Translations under genes and position numbers: made by a program
In this document: positions 42,772 through 54,100 of the stretch, piece by piece
Layout: each line of letters opens with the position of its first letter
Numbering within the stretch: the stretch's first letter is position 1
Assembly: GCA_039519185.1 (NCBI GenBank)
Contig: CM076847.1
Span: forward strand, 68,523,521-68,587,520
Length of the DNA stretch: 64,000 bases
Origin: Astragalus membranaceus
Taxonomy: Eukaryota; Streptophyta; Magnoliopsida; Fabales; Fabaceae
Direction: 5' to 3'
The notes under the pieces: model-generated
What the model was told of the DNA's origin: nothing
Seen by the model: only the letters and a program-made list of their open reading frames with translations
Database searches by the model: none

Positions 42772-43472
42772 CTACAAAACGACAAAGCAAAAATAATGAA
42801 AAATAGTTCTATCGCGAAACATGACATATTTTTGATTTTTTATTGTGAATCGACCAAAAGTGCACAATGTGTCGGTACACCAAGTTTTGTCTCTCCTCCA
42901 CGTGCTGTAATAGTTGAAAACCAGGTCGGGCTGTGGAGTAATTTGCAGTGTCAAAAACTGCTGTCTATAGCTTTACTACAAAAGCAAAAAGCTCGTGACA
43001 TGTTTCACTATATGTTTGATGACTAGAAGAAAATAGAGGGATATGCCGGATGGGAATTGGATAACAGAAGAGGGAAATATTAGAGGAAGGTGTCTGATAG
43101 TTATCTCACTGTTTTGTTGTGCATAGAAGAAAAAACCATCACTTGATTGAAGATGAAGAGATTGCATTGCAATGATGTTGAACTAAATATTTTATTAATA
43201 AAATATATTCACTTATAAAAAAAAAAGAAAAAGTGATCGTAAGGTTCACATAAAAAACTTCTTAATTATGTTAAGATTTACCTTTGCTTAAACTTCAATT
43301 TGATCTAAAGTGTATAAAAATAATCTATAGAATCTGAATAATGTTATACACCTTACGATATTTCAAAAAATGTAAATATAAAAAATGAGTTTAAAATAAA
43401 TTAAATCTTTTATATATTTTCTTTCTTTTTGGTCGACTTAGGCGGAATGATAAATAACCATCACGCGTACAC
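42772..43472. other. Non-coding, AT-rich
   Basis: Overlapping short ORFs on both strands (42760-43167) have no domain. Beyond 43180 the sequence is very AT-rich. Nothing else is visible. Confidence 0.4.
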
Positions 43473-45026
43473 CACTACGCCAGATCTTGAGAAAAATGGC
43501 GCCCTATTGGGCAGCGCTCTTGATGTAAGCGCTACATTTGCTTAAAACGCGCGGGGAATGGGCAGTGCTCCTGCTGTAAGCGCTTCTTTTGGTTGAAACG
43601 CGCAGAGGCAATGGGCAGCGTTCCTGCTGTAAGCGCTGCCTATAGGAGAACGTGTTGGGGCGATGGCCAGCGTTAGCAGGAGCGCTGCCTATAGAAGAAC
43701 GTGTTGGGGCGATGGCCAGCGCTTTTTAGGAAACGCTGCCTATAGGAGAACGAGGATGGGGCGATGGGCAGCGCTTTTTAGGGAGAACGCTGCGTATTAC
43801 TAGTACTTTATTTCAATTCCCTCGCGTTCCTTTCTTTCTCTCTAACGTTCAGACTTCTCAGAAACCCTTTCTTTCTCTTTTTCGCTCTCTGCTCAAGCTC
43901 AAGCTCTCTCCTCACGTCCTCATGTCGTCGTTCCACTGTGTTGGTTCGTTGTTGCAGCGTCGCCGTTCGTTCTCCCTACCTCTATCTATTTCTCCCCTGT
44001 AAGAAGGTGAGTTGGAATCCTTCACCTTTTTTGTTGTTCTTTTGATATTATTTTATTAATTTGGCTTTGCATCTTCTTCATTTTCATATTATTTTTTTGA
44101 AGGTTAGTAAGAGGAACCAACACACAGTACTTGCGTAGGATTCCCATCTGGTATGGGCTACAATATTAATTTTTTCTTTTAATGTTTCGTATTTTTCTGG
44201 CAATTTTAAGCTCTAATATGTACATAAAGTGGTTGATGAAATGTCTACTTCACAAATAAATTAATGGTGCTTACATATTTATTCTATTTGCTCTTGCTGG
44301 ATTGTTGTTGTTTAATGATAAAATCTGTCTTTCGTAGGTTCCATGTTGATAAAATGTCTTCAGCCCATGTCTATGTGAGGCTGCACAAAGGTCTGACCAA
44401 GTTAAGCTATGTGATTTCGAAGTGCAAAAATGCTGGTGAGCTATAGCAATTTCTTTTCTTACGCTGGTATCTTCTCTGCTCAACAGGAAGCTGGGGAGCG
44501 CCCCCTCTTTTTGTAATTTTTGTATAATGTATCTTAGTATAATGTAATTTTTGGATTGGATTTATTTAGGTAGTAATAGTGTTAAATTTATTTTTTAATT
44601 TGTAGTTAGCTAGTTTATATATATGTTGTTAAGTATACTAATGGATTGGATTGGATTGGATTGGATTGGATTGGACTGAACTGGCTGTATATGACCAAGA
44701 AAATTACAAATGTAAAAAGGAAAATAAAAAAAAATTAAAAAAAATATACAATGGGCAGCGCTTGTAGGCCAAAGCGCTACCTATTTCTAAAAAACGCTAA
44801 GGGAATGAGCAGCGCTTTGGCCTATAGGCGCTGCCCATTGTGTTAGCGCCTTTTGGGAATGAGCAGCGCTTACGCTGAAAAGCGCTACTCATGGCTATCA
44901 GTGAGCAGCGCTTTCTAAGCACTGCCCATTGTCGGAGTGGAATCAGCAGCGCCAAATTTAGTAGCGCTCGAAAGCGCTGCCCATGACTAAAAAAAAGCGT
45001 TGCCCATCCCCAAATCTATTGTAGTG
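43473..45026. mobile_element. Non-autonomous CACTA element (1554 bp)
   Basis: Left end CACTACGCCAGATCTTGAG, right end reverse complement CACTACAATAGATTTGGGG; the flanking duplication is CAC (43470-43472 and 45027-45029). Subterminal regions carry GGGCAGCGCT(C/T) and AGCGCTGCCC units (43500-43790 and 44750-45005). The middle (43800-44550) looks like a transcribed segment: pyrimidine-rich leader, GAAGGTGAGTTGG donor-like site near 44005, a short open frame at 44340-44446, and a (GGATT)n repeat at 44642-44681. It may be a captured gene piece or a remnant of a transposase 5' region. Confidence 0.85.
44642..44681. repeat. (GGATT)n pentanucleotide microsatellite
   Basis: Seven consecutive GGATT units, then diverged copies (GGACTGAACTGG). 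Confidence 0.9.
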
Positions 45027-45029
45027 CAC

Positions 45030-45685
45030 GCAAACTATCACATGCTCACACTAAGGTTCGAACTTGGAAGTCGGTGTTTTCATATCGCTGAAATTGCCAT
45101 CGCAATACACTTGAGGATATATTTTCTTCTATTAGCATTGCCTCCAACATCATTATGTTCAACAAAAATTAAATATTCAACCGGTGAACACTTGAATTTT
45201 GTTAGGTATGGTATCCAAGAGCTAATCATTTATTAACATGTCATTTTTTTTATTGTATTTTTTATTTAAAAATAAATTTAAATTTTGAATTAATTTTCCT
45301 AGAGATAGCGATCTTTCCTCTAAATTTGCAAATAGGAATATCAGAGGAATTAGTTTCTGTATCTCTCCTCCAAATGGTTTAGACAAGCTTATGTTGATAG
45401 ATGCCTCACGCATCTAGTTCCTCTGCTGGCTGTTGTTTGTTTTTAACTTTTTTTTCTTTGTATTCAACAAAAAAAATAAACTAGTTCAAAGAGATGTATC
45501 TTTTATTAACAAAAAGTCTCTTGAAACAAGCTATGTATCTATTTAAGGCTTACTCCAAGAGATCTATGGATTGTTCCCAACTCTTCTATAGTACTTATTG
45601 TGTCAAGAGTACTGCTATATAGCACACCAATTTTTCCCGATTTATCCACGTGCCTGGTCCCACATTTAAATAAAAAATTGAAAGA
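45030..45685. other. Non-coding sequence
   Basis: No gene recognised. A 78-aa plus ORF (45000-45236) starts inside the CACTA end and lacks motifs. Confidence 0.4.
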
Positions 45686-45694
45686 TTGAAATAA

Positions 45695-46197
45695 GACTTA
45701 AATATGTTTTCAGTCCTATAGAGGCTTTTGATTTTAATCCCTGCAAAATATTTTTTTTAAAAGATTCCTGCAAAATCAACATTTTTGAAATAAGTCATTC
45801 TGTTACTAACTCCATTACAAGAATGCTGATGTGTATAACAGCATTCCTATATGGCTTTTCTAATCATTTTTATTTATTTTAAAAGTTATTATAAGTATCC
45901 ACTTAGATTAAAAATGAAATGTATTTTCCAAATTCCTATATGGCTTTTCTAATCATTTTTATTTATTTAGGGTTTTTAATTTAATGTAATATGTAATTTC
46001 ATATGTGGCAAGCTAACTCAACATAAAAAAATTAGAAATAAAAAAAGAATACACATTTGCTTTTTTGTAACGGAGTTAATAACAGAAGGACCTATTTCAA
46101 AAATATTGATTTTGCAAAGATCTTTTTTAAAAAAAAATTTGTGGGGACAAAAATCAAAAGACCCTATATTTACAATGACTAAAATCATATTTAAGTC
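45695..46197. mobile_element. Legume MITE, diverged relative of 9512-9913
   Basis: It begins GACTTAAATATGTTTTCAGTCC and ends GACTAAAATCATATTTAAGTC. Flanks are TTGAAATAA (45686-45694) and TCGAAATAA (46198-46206), matching 8 of 9 bases. Internal sequence contains GCAAAATCAACATTTTTGAAATA and its inverted counterpart (CAAAAATATTGATTTTGCAA), and a duplicated 35-bp stretch (TTCCTATATGGCTTTTCTAA at about 45845 and 45931). No coding capacity. Confidence 0.7.
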
Positions 46198-46206
46198 TCG
46201 AAATAA

Positions 46207-46819
46207 TCTGCATCTGCTACATCTAATAAAGGCAAGAAAAAATTGAAAGATTGAAATACATTTTAGCAAAGATAAGTTGATCTCTACTTCCTATGGTGAA
46301 GAGTCATACGCGTAATGTGAATATGTGAGCGATCATGAAAATGTATGATAGACTGTTTATTCACAAACAATTTATTCAAACATCAAATTCTTTAAACTGT
46401 AAAAATGTTTAAGAGGCATTTTATCAAACACCTTGTGGATGCGGAAGCTTCATATTATAGCTTCAATTAGAATCAAGTCTGGAGAGTGTAAATGGGGGAA
46501 AGCAATTCTGATGGCATGAAACGTGCGTTTGTGGTGCTTGGCCATGTTACCAAACGCGTGTGGTCAAGTTGAAAAATATGGCAGGTGGCGATGGTTTGCT
46601 TGGAGGTTCCGTTTTTTTATTGCAAGATGTTGGAGGTTACGGAATCTATCATTTATTACGGCCATGTCACTGAAGATGCGTCATTCGCGACCCCTTTTCG
46701 TGCCTCTTTCTCGTGTGATTAAGCAATTTTGTTGTGTCAAACAGGAAAGATAGTGACACATGCAAAAAGGTAATAATATTTATTGTATTTATTATTTTAT
46801 TGTATGTGTCGTTCTTTCA
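46207..46819. other. Unassigned sequence
   Basis: AAAAAATTGAAAGATTGAAATA, seen left of the MITE, recurs at 46237-46258. A GC-richer patch at 46500-46750 carries a 76-aa plus ORF without a recognised domain. Confidence 0.4.
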
Positions 46820-46836
46820 AAATGTATGATTTTATA

Positions 46837-47034
46837 ACCAATATCATTGGCTCTGTGGCTTAATCTACGCTGGGACACGAGAGGTCGACTCGGTGCTCCC
46901 TAGTTCGATTTCTGTAGTGGAAAAACTCGGTGTTGGCTAGTGCAAAGTTTGACTCTAGGCACGGGCGGGGATAAGTCTTCCGTTGAAAGCGTTGAGACAC
47001 TTCATGGGTAAGACAACAATGGTCTGAACCAAAA
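46837..47034 (+). mobile_element. tRNA-derived SINE (family 1, copy 1)
   Basis: Box A-like TTGGCTCTGTGGCTTAATC at about 46847, box B-like TAGTTCGATTTC at about 46901, an A-rich end (AACCAAAAAAA). The flanks AAATGTATGATTTTAT (about 46820) and AAATGCATAATTTTAT (about 47035) form an imperfect 16-bp target duplication (14 matches). It is related to 56898-57012. Confidence 0.75.
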
Positions 47035-47754
47035 AAATGCATAATTTTATGAAAGGGTCCTGATAGCCCCGCAAGTGCACGGGTCGTATCGCGTAATAAA
47101 AGAGTATCGGTCCACAGGGAGAGCCTAAGTGAATACCAATTTAATTTTTCAAAGTTGATTAACTGAAAAGAAAGTGTTTTTAGAAAGAAGGAATGTTTTA
47201 GTAAAGTCTACTCACTCATGATCATTGTAGACAAAAGAGGAGAAAAGGAAATAAAAGAAGAAAACATAAAGTTAAATAGCGAGAATTAAAAGAAAGCGGT
47301 AAAGTGCAAAATTATAAATAGCGGAATTGTAAATGACAAGAAAGTAAATTGCTTGAAAAGAAAATTGTCAGTAATTTACTTGACTTGCCAGTAATTTACT
47401 TGACTTGCCAGTGATTTACTTGACTTGGAAATTTAAAGGGCGAAAAAGTAAATAACAAGGAAAATAAAAGAGCGGAAAAGTAAAGAGCGATAATTTAAAT
47501 AGCAATGAAAGTAAATGACTTGGAAAGTAAAAGGGCGAAAAAGTAAATAGCAGGGAAAATAAAAGAGCGGAAAAGTAAAGAGCGAAAAGTAAAGAGCGAG
47601 AAAGTAAAGAGCGAGAAATTAAAGGGGCAATAAAGTAAATAAGCAAGAATCATAAAAACATGAAGAGTAAATTGAAGTCATGAATCTTTAGAGAGCCTTT
47701 GTCATTGATTTTCTAACAAAATTCAAGCTTGGGTACAAGTGAGGATCAAGCCTC

Positions 47755-47762
47755 TATTTATA
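47755..47762 (-). promoter_or_regulatory. TATA box of the left Athila LTR
   Basis: CCTATAAATAGAGG on the minus strand; matched at 55599-55606. Confidence 0.7.
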
Positions 47763-47939
47763 GGAAAAATATGAGGGGCAAAATGGTCCAAAAGAGGAAA
47801 AAGTGGCAAATCAAGTTGGCCAAGGTAGTCATCAAAAAGCCATCCTCAAGTGGACATAGCACATGAGCAAGTGGTCAAAGCACATGGTCATCAACAAGTG
47901 GGCAAAAATATCCATCAACAAGTGGGCAAGGCAAATTCG

Positions 47940-48290
47940 ACTGATGCAGCAGAATTCTGGGAGATGCAGTCGAATTCTGACCTGCTGAGATAGATGCTGT
48001 CGAATTCTGGCCTGCTGAGACAGATGTTGTCGAATTCTGGCCTGCTGAGACAGATGCTGTCGAATTCTGGAAGACAGATGCAGTCGAATTCTGACAGATG
48101 CTGTCGAATTCTGGCCTGCTGAGACAGATGCTGTCGAATTCTAGCCTGCTGAGACAGATGCTGTCGAATTCTGAGAGATCTAGTCGAATTCTGGGAGATC
48201 CAGTCGAATTCTGGGAGATCCAGTCGAAATCTAGAAGATGCAGTCGAATTCTGGGAGATCCAGTCGAATTCTGACCTGCTGAGACTTAAG
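47940..48290. repeat. Minisatellite in LTR, EcoRI-site-containing units
   Basis: About 13 units of 18-30 bp with a GTCGAATTCT core, alternating with GGCCTGCTGAGACAGATGCT or GGGAGATCCA spacers. The other LTR has the same array with a few substitutions. Confidence 0.9.
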
Positions 48291-48426
48291 CAGCCCAAAT
48301 TGCTTCAAAATAAAACCTGAAGATAAAAAGTAAACATTTGCAGTAAAATAGAACAAAAATATAATTAAAATACTAAAAAGACTTAATAAAATAATTATTA
48401 AAAAGACTCTAAAAATAGACTTATCA

Positions 48427-49431
48427 AACTCCCCTATGCTTGAACCTTTGCTTGTCCTCAAGCAAAAACAGTGTAAATCTTTAGGCCCATTCTGAAGGAA
48501 AATTATTTTCATATCGAAACCTTAAGTGAACTGTGGGGTAATTCTAACACTTTGGTTTGAGAGCTACTATTTTTGGGCTTCTTGTGGAATTGGGAGACAA
48601 ATTTAAAGTATCAATACATTAGAGAGGATATCCATGTCATCATAGAACCGGTTCCCCAGCATTCTTAAGTTTGGGTCCTCCATTCACTAAGACCGGGTCT
48701 CAAAGGAGGGTCTTTATACGTTGGGTATTCAAGCATTTTTTTCTTTTCTTTTTGATTTTATATGCTAACCATTCATTTTGACATTTTAAAATGCACCAAT
48801 TTTTGCATTTTGAATTGGTTTTGCAAATTTTTTTTTTTTTGAATACCCCAACTCAGACGTTTTTCTCCAGTAACCGCGCATCCAGTGAATGTCACCAAGA
48901 GAACCAGGTTACTAGTTTCTTTTCAGTCCTTCTAATTGTATTAACAACTGAAAACAGTCTCAGTAGTGTGTGTGTGTGAAAAAGCCCTAGAAGTAGAAAT
49001 CGAACCATGATACAATTTTTGTTGTTCCCAACCAGTCCACCTAGATGATTGCTTAATGAAAAATTGAAAAATTATTTTTGTCCAGAAAAGGCTTATCTAA
49101 AACATGCTTTAGGGTTCACAAAGTTTCGTGATGGAGGGAGCAGATACAACTCAAAGTACAAAAAAGATAAAAACTTGGCAAAACAATAATGACATTCCTA
49201 ATAAAAGCAATAAAATACCCCCCCCCCCCCCATGCTTGGACTAGGCATTGTCCTCAATGATTTTTCAAATAAAACAAAAGGGGTTAGGAGAGCTCACCTG
49301 GCTGTCTGGTTCAGGATACTCGGCCCTGGGGTATTTTATTTTTCAACAAATCGAAAAATACGTTAAGCCGTGGGTTGCCTCCCACGCAGCGCTCTTTTAA
49401 CGTCACTAGCTTGACGGTTAAAAAGAATTTT
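48427..49431 (-). other. Athila 3' non-coding region with polypurine tract
   Basis: Between the integrase stop and the 3' LTR. The polypurine tract GCATAGGGGAGTT lies at 48427-48439 (minus). Two copies of a GAGGACAA(T/G)...AAGCAT.GGGG theme occur at 48436-48462 and 49219-49255, the latter with a C13 run (plus). The conserved GGGAGGCAACCCA motif is at 49371-49384. There is no ORF, unlike Athila elements with an env-like frame. Confidence 0.7.
49371..49384 (-). other. Conserved post-integrase motif GGGAGGCAACCCA
   Basis: It lies 48 bp after the integrase stop at 49432, the same spacing as in the decayed Athila (17204-17216). Confidence 0.7.
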
Positions 49432-49992
49432 TCAATTGGGATCATGTAGAACTAAACTAGTTCCTTTCTCAATTGGGTCACCAATTAAATAATTTTTCAA
49501 CCTTTGACCATTGACTTTAAACGATCCAGTTTTCTCGCTCCAGATCTCTACAGATCCGAAGGGGTAAACCTTACGGATTTCAAAAGGACCGGTCCATCTT
49601 GACTTTAATTTTCCCGGAAAAATTTTTAGCCTGGAATTAAACAATAACACCAGGTCACCCTCCTTGAATTCTCTACGAATAATACGCTTATCATGCCAAT
49701 TTTTTGTTCTTTCTTTGTAAAGTTTGGCATTCTCATAAGCATCCATTCGCAGTTCTTCCAATTCGTTTAGTTGGAGTTTTCTTTTTTCTCCGGCTAATTC
49801 CATGTTCAGGTTAAGGCGTTTAATTGCCCCGTAAGCTTTGTGCTCTAGTTCTACCGGAAGGTGGCAAGACTTCCCATAAATTAATTTGAAAGGAGTCATT
49901 CCTATGGGAGTCTTGTACGCAGTCCGATAAGCCCAGAGAGCATCATCGAGCTTTACTGACCAGTCCTTTCTTGAGGTCGAAACAGTTTTTTT
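49432..49992 (-). pseudogene. Athila integrase C-terminal segment (frame-shifted)
   Basis: After an extra base in an A7 run (T7 at 49986-49992 on plus) the integrase frame resumes and runs open to 49432. The first internal Met is at 49899 (MTPFKLIYGKSCHLPVELEH). It contains NWHDKRIIRREFKEGDLVLL, LFPGKLKSRW-like FPGKLKSRWTGPFEI and GSVEIW, the usual Athila integrase C-terminal domain. No other damage is visible. Confidence 0.9.
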
Positions 49993-51193
49993 CTAAAATA
50001 CTTTTAATTTCTCTGTTCGATACCTCAACCTGACCGCTTGTTTGAGGGTGATAAGGTGTTGCAACTTTGTGCCTTACTCCAAACTTTTGCAGTAACATTT
50101 CAAAATGTTTTGAGATGAAATGGGATCCTCCGTCGCTTATGACAACACGAGGGACCCCGAATCTTGGAAAAATTATTTTTTTGAAAAGTTTTATTACTAC
50201 CTTTGCATCGTTTGTAGGAGAAGCAATGGCTTCGATCCATTTTGACACATAGTCAACGGCTACCAGAATATATTGGTTTCCAAAAGAAGAAGGAAACGGT
50301 CCCATGAAATCGATACCCCAGACGTCGAAAATTTCAACCTCTAAGATATTATTTAAGGGCATTTCATTTCTTTTTGAAATATTTCCGGTGCGTTGACACT
50401 GGTCGCATTTAGAAATGAATTGATGCGCGTCTTTAAAAAGGGACGGCCAATAAAAACCAGATTGAAGAATTTTCGTAGCAGTTTTTGAAGAACTGGCATG
50501 GCCGCCATAGGAAGAAGAATGACAATGGTATAGAATGTTACTTACCTCTTCTTCCAGAATGCATCTTCTGAACACCCCATCAGCTCCCCTTTTAAAAAGC
50601 AGCGGCTCGTCCCAGTAATACTGTTTGAGATCATGGAAGAATTTCTTCTTCTGCTGATAATTTAAATCTGGGGGGAGTACTCCTGCTGCAAGGTAGTTTA
50701 CAAAATCTGCATACCATGGTGCTTCAGTTTTGACCAATGAGAAGAGTTGATCATCCAAAAATGTATCATTAAGTGGCAACTCTTCTTCTTTTGATCCTTG
50801 TAGACGGGACAAATGATCAGCCACAACATTTTCGACGCCTTTTTTATCCCTTATTTCAAGATCAAATTCTTGTAGGAGTAAAACCCATCGGATCAATCTC
50901 GGCTTGGCATCTTTTTTGTTTAACAAATATTTTATGGCCGAGTGATCAGTAAAAATGATGATTTTTGAACCTACCAGATATGATCGAAACTTATCAACGG
51001 CAAAAACCACCGCCAATAATTCTTTTTCAGTTGTGACGTAATTCATTTGTGCCTCGTCTAAGGTCTTGCTTGCATAGTATATGGCATGCAATTTTTTTTC
51101 TTTTCTTTGTCCCAGGACTGCCCCAACTGCATAGTCGCTTGCATCGCACATTATTTCGAACGAAAGATTCCAGTCTGGCGGCTGTATGATCGG
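49943..51193 (-). pseudogene. Athila RNase H and integrase core (between two frameshifts)
   Basis: The frame covers RNase H: MCDASDYAVGAVLGQ (catalytic Asp), TEKELLAVVFA (Glu), FTDHSAIKYL (Asp), NVVADHLSR (Asp). It then covers integrase: HCHSSSYGGHAS...CDQCQRTG (HHCC finger), FDVWGIDFMGPF (Asp), VISDGGSHF (Asp), TSGQVEVSNREIKSILEK (Glu). It ends at 49943 out of frame after the A7 run. The catalytic residues are all intact. Confidence 0.92.
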
Positions 51194-54100
51194 GCAGTAA
51201 CTAAAGCCTTTTTCAACCTGTTAAAAGCTTCAAGACAAAGATCGTTAAAAATAAATGCTGCATCCTTAAGGAGCAGACTTGTCATAGGTTTTGAAATTTT
51301 TGAGAAGTCTTTTATGAACCGACGGTAGAAACCCGCATGGCCTAAAAAGCTTCTCACCTCTTTTACTGTGGTGGGAGGTAGCATTTTTTCAATCACTTCA
51401 ATTTTTGCACGGTCTACCTCAATACCTCTATGAGAAATTAAGTGCCCTAGGACAATTCCTTCATTAACCATGAAATGACACTTTTCCCAGTTTAGAACCA
51501 GGTTTACCTTCTCACATCTCTCTAAGACTTTTTCCAGATTGGCTAAACAGTTTTCAAAATTTGAGCCATGGACGGAAAAATCATCCATAAACACTTCCAT
51601 TATGTTTTCGACAAAGTCTGAGAATATGGACATCATACACCTTTGAAAGGTAGCAGGAGCATTACATAGACCAAAGGGCATCCTTCTATAGGCATAAGTG
51701 CCAAAAGGACATGTGAAAGTTGTTTTTTCTTGGTCGCTAGGGTGGATGGGAATTTGGAAAAATCCCGAATAACCATCCAAATAGCAGAAATGTGAGTGCC
51801 GCGCTAACCTTTCTAGCATTTGATCAATGAACGGGAGAGGGAAGTGATCTTTCCGGGTAGCTTTGTTAAGCTTTCTGTAATCAATACACATTCTCCATCC
51901 CGTGATTGTCCTTGTGGAAATGCATTCATCCTTTTCGTTTTTAATAACTGTTAAGCCTCCCTTCTTAGGTACTACTTGAACAGGACTAACCCACTTACTA
52001 TCGGAAATAGGATATATTATCCTAGCATCAAGGAGTTTTAAAACTTCCTTTTTTACAACCTCTTTCATGTTTGGGTTTAATCTTCTTTGATGCTCGATAG
52101 AAGGTTTATAGTCCTCTTCCAGTAGTATTCTGTGTATGCATATTGACGGATTTATTCCCTTAATGTCCTCAATAGTATACCCTATGGCTTTGGGATACTT
52201 CTTGAGAACATTAAGCAATTTTTCAGTCTCATTTTGTTTCAAATTTGCATTTACAATTACTGGAAAAGTAGAATTAGGGCCAAGGAACTCATACCTGAGA
52301 GATGATGGTAAGGGCTTGAGTTCTATTTTTGGTGTTTCTTTTGGGAGAGGCCGAGGCTTTTCCTCACCCAAGGTTTCAGTACCCAATTCTTTTGATGGTG
52401 GATTTTCATCCAAAAGTTTTATGTAGAATTGGGTTTCCCTTGCTGCATTTGTATTTGTGTTGCCTAAAAGGCAATCTTCCAGACTATCTTGTGAAGATGA
52501 TGCTAAAGAGCACTCTCGCACGCAATAGTCTACAATGTCAATCCTGCAGCATGAGTCTTTTACAGATGGACTTTTCATGAAGTTTGAAACTTCAAACTCA
52601 ACCTTTTCATCCCCCACATTAAAAACCAACTTACCGTTTTTAACGTCAATTATTGCCCCTGCAGTAGCTAGAAAAGGCCTCCCTAGAAGAATAGGAATTT
52701 GGGAGTCTTCTTCAATTTCCATTACAACAAAGTCCACCGGTATAAAAGTTTGCCCTACCTTGATAGGGATATCCTCTAAGATTCCAGTGGGGTATTTAAC
52801 GGAACGATCTGCCAACTGTATTGTCATTTTTGTGGGTTTAAGTTCGCCTATCCCTAGTCTATTGCAAAGAGAAAGAGGCATCAAACTTACACTGGCTCCT
52901 AGATCGCACATCGCTCTGTTTATAGTTTCGCTTCCAATCACACAAGGTATGGAAAAACTACCTGGATCTTTGAGTTTTTGTGGCAGCTTGTTCTGGATAA
53001 TTGCACTACATTCCTCTGTTAATGCAATTGTCTCATAGTCGTCTATTTTTCTTTTCTTGGACAAAATTTCTTTCAAAAATTTAGAATAAGACGGCATTTG
53101 AGACAATGCATCAGTGAAAGGAACGTTGATGTAAAGCTTTTTAAGCAAGTCGACAAACCTTTTGAATTGCTCGTCAATTTTGCTTTTTGCAAATCTTTGG
53201 GGGAAAGGAATGGGTGGTTTGTATGGTGGAGGGGGGATGTGTGGTTCTTCTCTTTCTTTTTCTGGTTCTTTCCCTTTTTCTTTCTCTTCTAGCCCACCTG
53301 GTAAATTATGTTTTTCACTCACAATTTTTTCTTGGTTTGCTCTTGGTTCCTCTAATTGTTTTCCGCTTCTAAGGGTGACAGCATTTATTTGGCCTTTTGG
53401 ATTTTGCTCTAGTTGCCCAGGAAATACCCCTGAAGTCTTAGAGGATGAAGCTACCTGTGTTGCCACTTGAGTTATTTGATTTTCAAGCATTTTATTATGA
53501 GTGGTAATAGAGTCGACTTTTGATACTAATTTGATAAGTGTGTCATTCAAATAACCAGTTTGATTTTTGAATTCTTCATTTTGTTTTGTTTGAGATGACA
53601 CAAATTTTTCCATCAAAAATTCCAAGTTCGACTTTTGCGGGTTGTTTTGTGGGTTGTTAAAAACCCTTTGATTTTGAAAGACAGGAGGTGGTCTAGGTGC
53701 TGGATTGGGTGGAGGATTTTTATAAGAAAATTTTGGATGATTCCTCCACCCAGGATTATAAGTATTTGAAAACGGATCTTCCTTTTGAGCATAATTAATA
53801 TGCTCGTTTCCAGCACTAGACGCCTCAAGCTGGCATTCAGCTCCAATATGGCCAACAACCCCACATAATTCACATGGTGGAGTAATAGGAGAAGAAGTTT
53901 GTGAGACGACACTTACATTTAATTTTTCAAATTTTTGAAAAAGTGCGTCCACTTTTGAGGTAAGATGATCAACAACAGATATTTCATACTTACCTGGCTC
54001 TTTTGATGTGGCTGGCTTATTCGTTATGGCTCGCTCACTTGTCCACTGACAATGGTTTTGAGCCATATCTTCAACGAGTGCATAAGCTTCGGTAAAATTT

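Larger units (their letters stand above)
47061..48426 (-). repeat. Athila 3' LTR (left copy, 1366 bp)
   Basis: TGATAGCCCC...GACTTATCA on plus. It contains a TATA box (47755-47762, minus), AAAGTAAAGAGCG-type repeats (47430-47640) and a minisatellite with GTCGAATTCT cores (about 47940-48290). It lacks one 15-bp unit that the right LTR has near 55318. Confidence 0.95.

Noticed and set aside
46850..46915. Candidate tRNA gene
   Set aside because: Boxes A and B are present but no cloverleaf forms; the A-rich tail and target duplication identify a SINE.
47940..48290. CRISPR-like regular repeats
   Set aside because: Repeats lie inside LTRs, in both LTR copies, with variable unit length and repetitive spacers, in a plant genome: a minisatellite.
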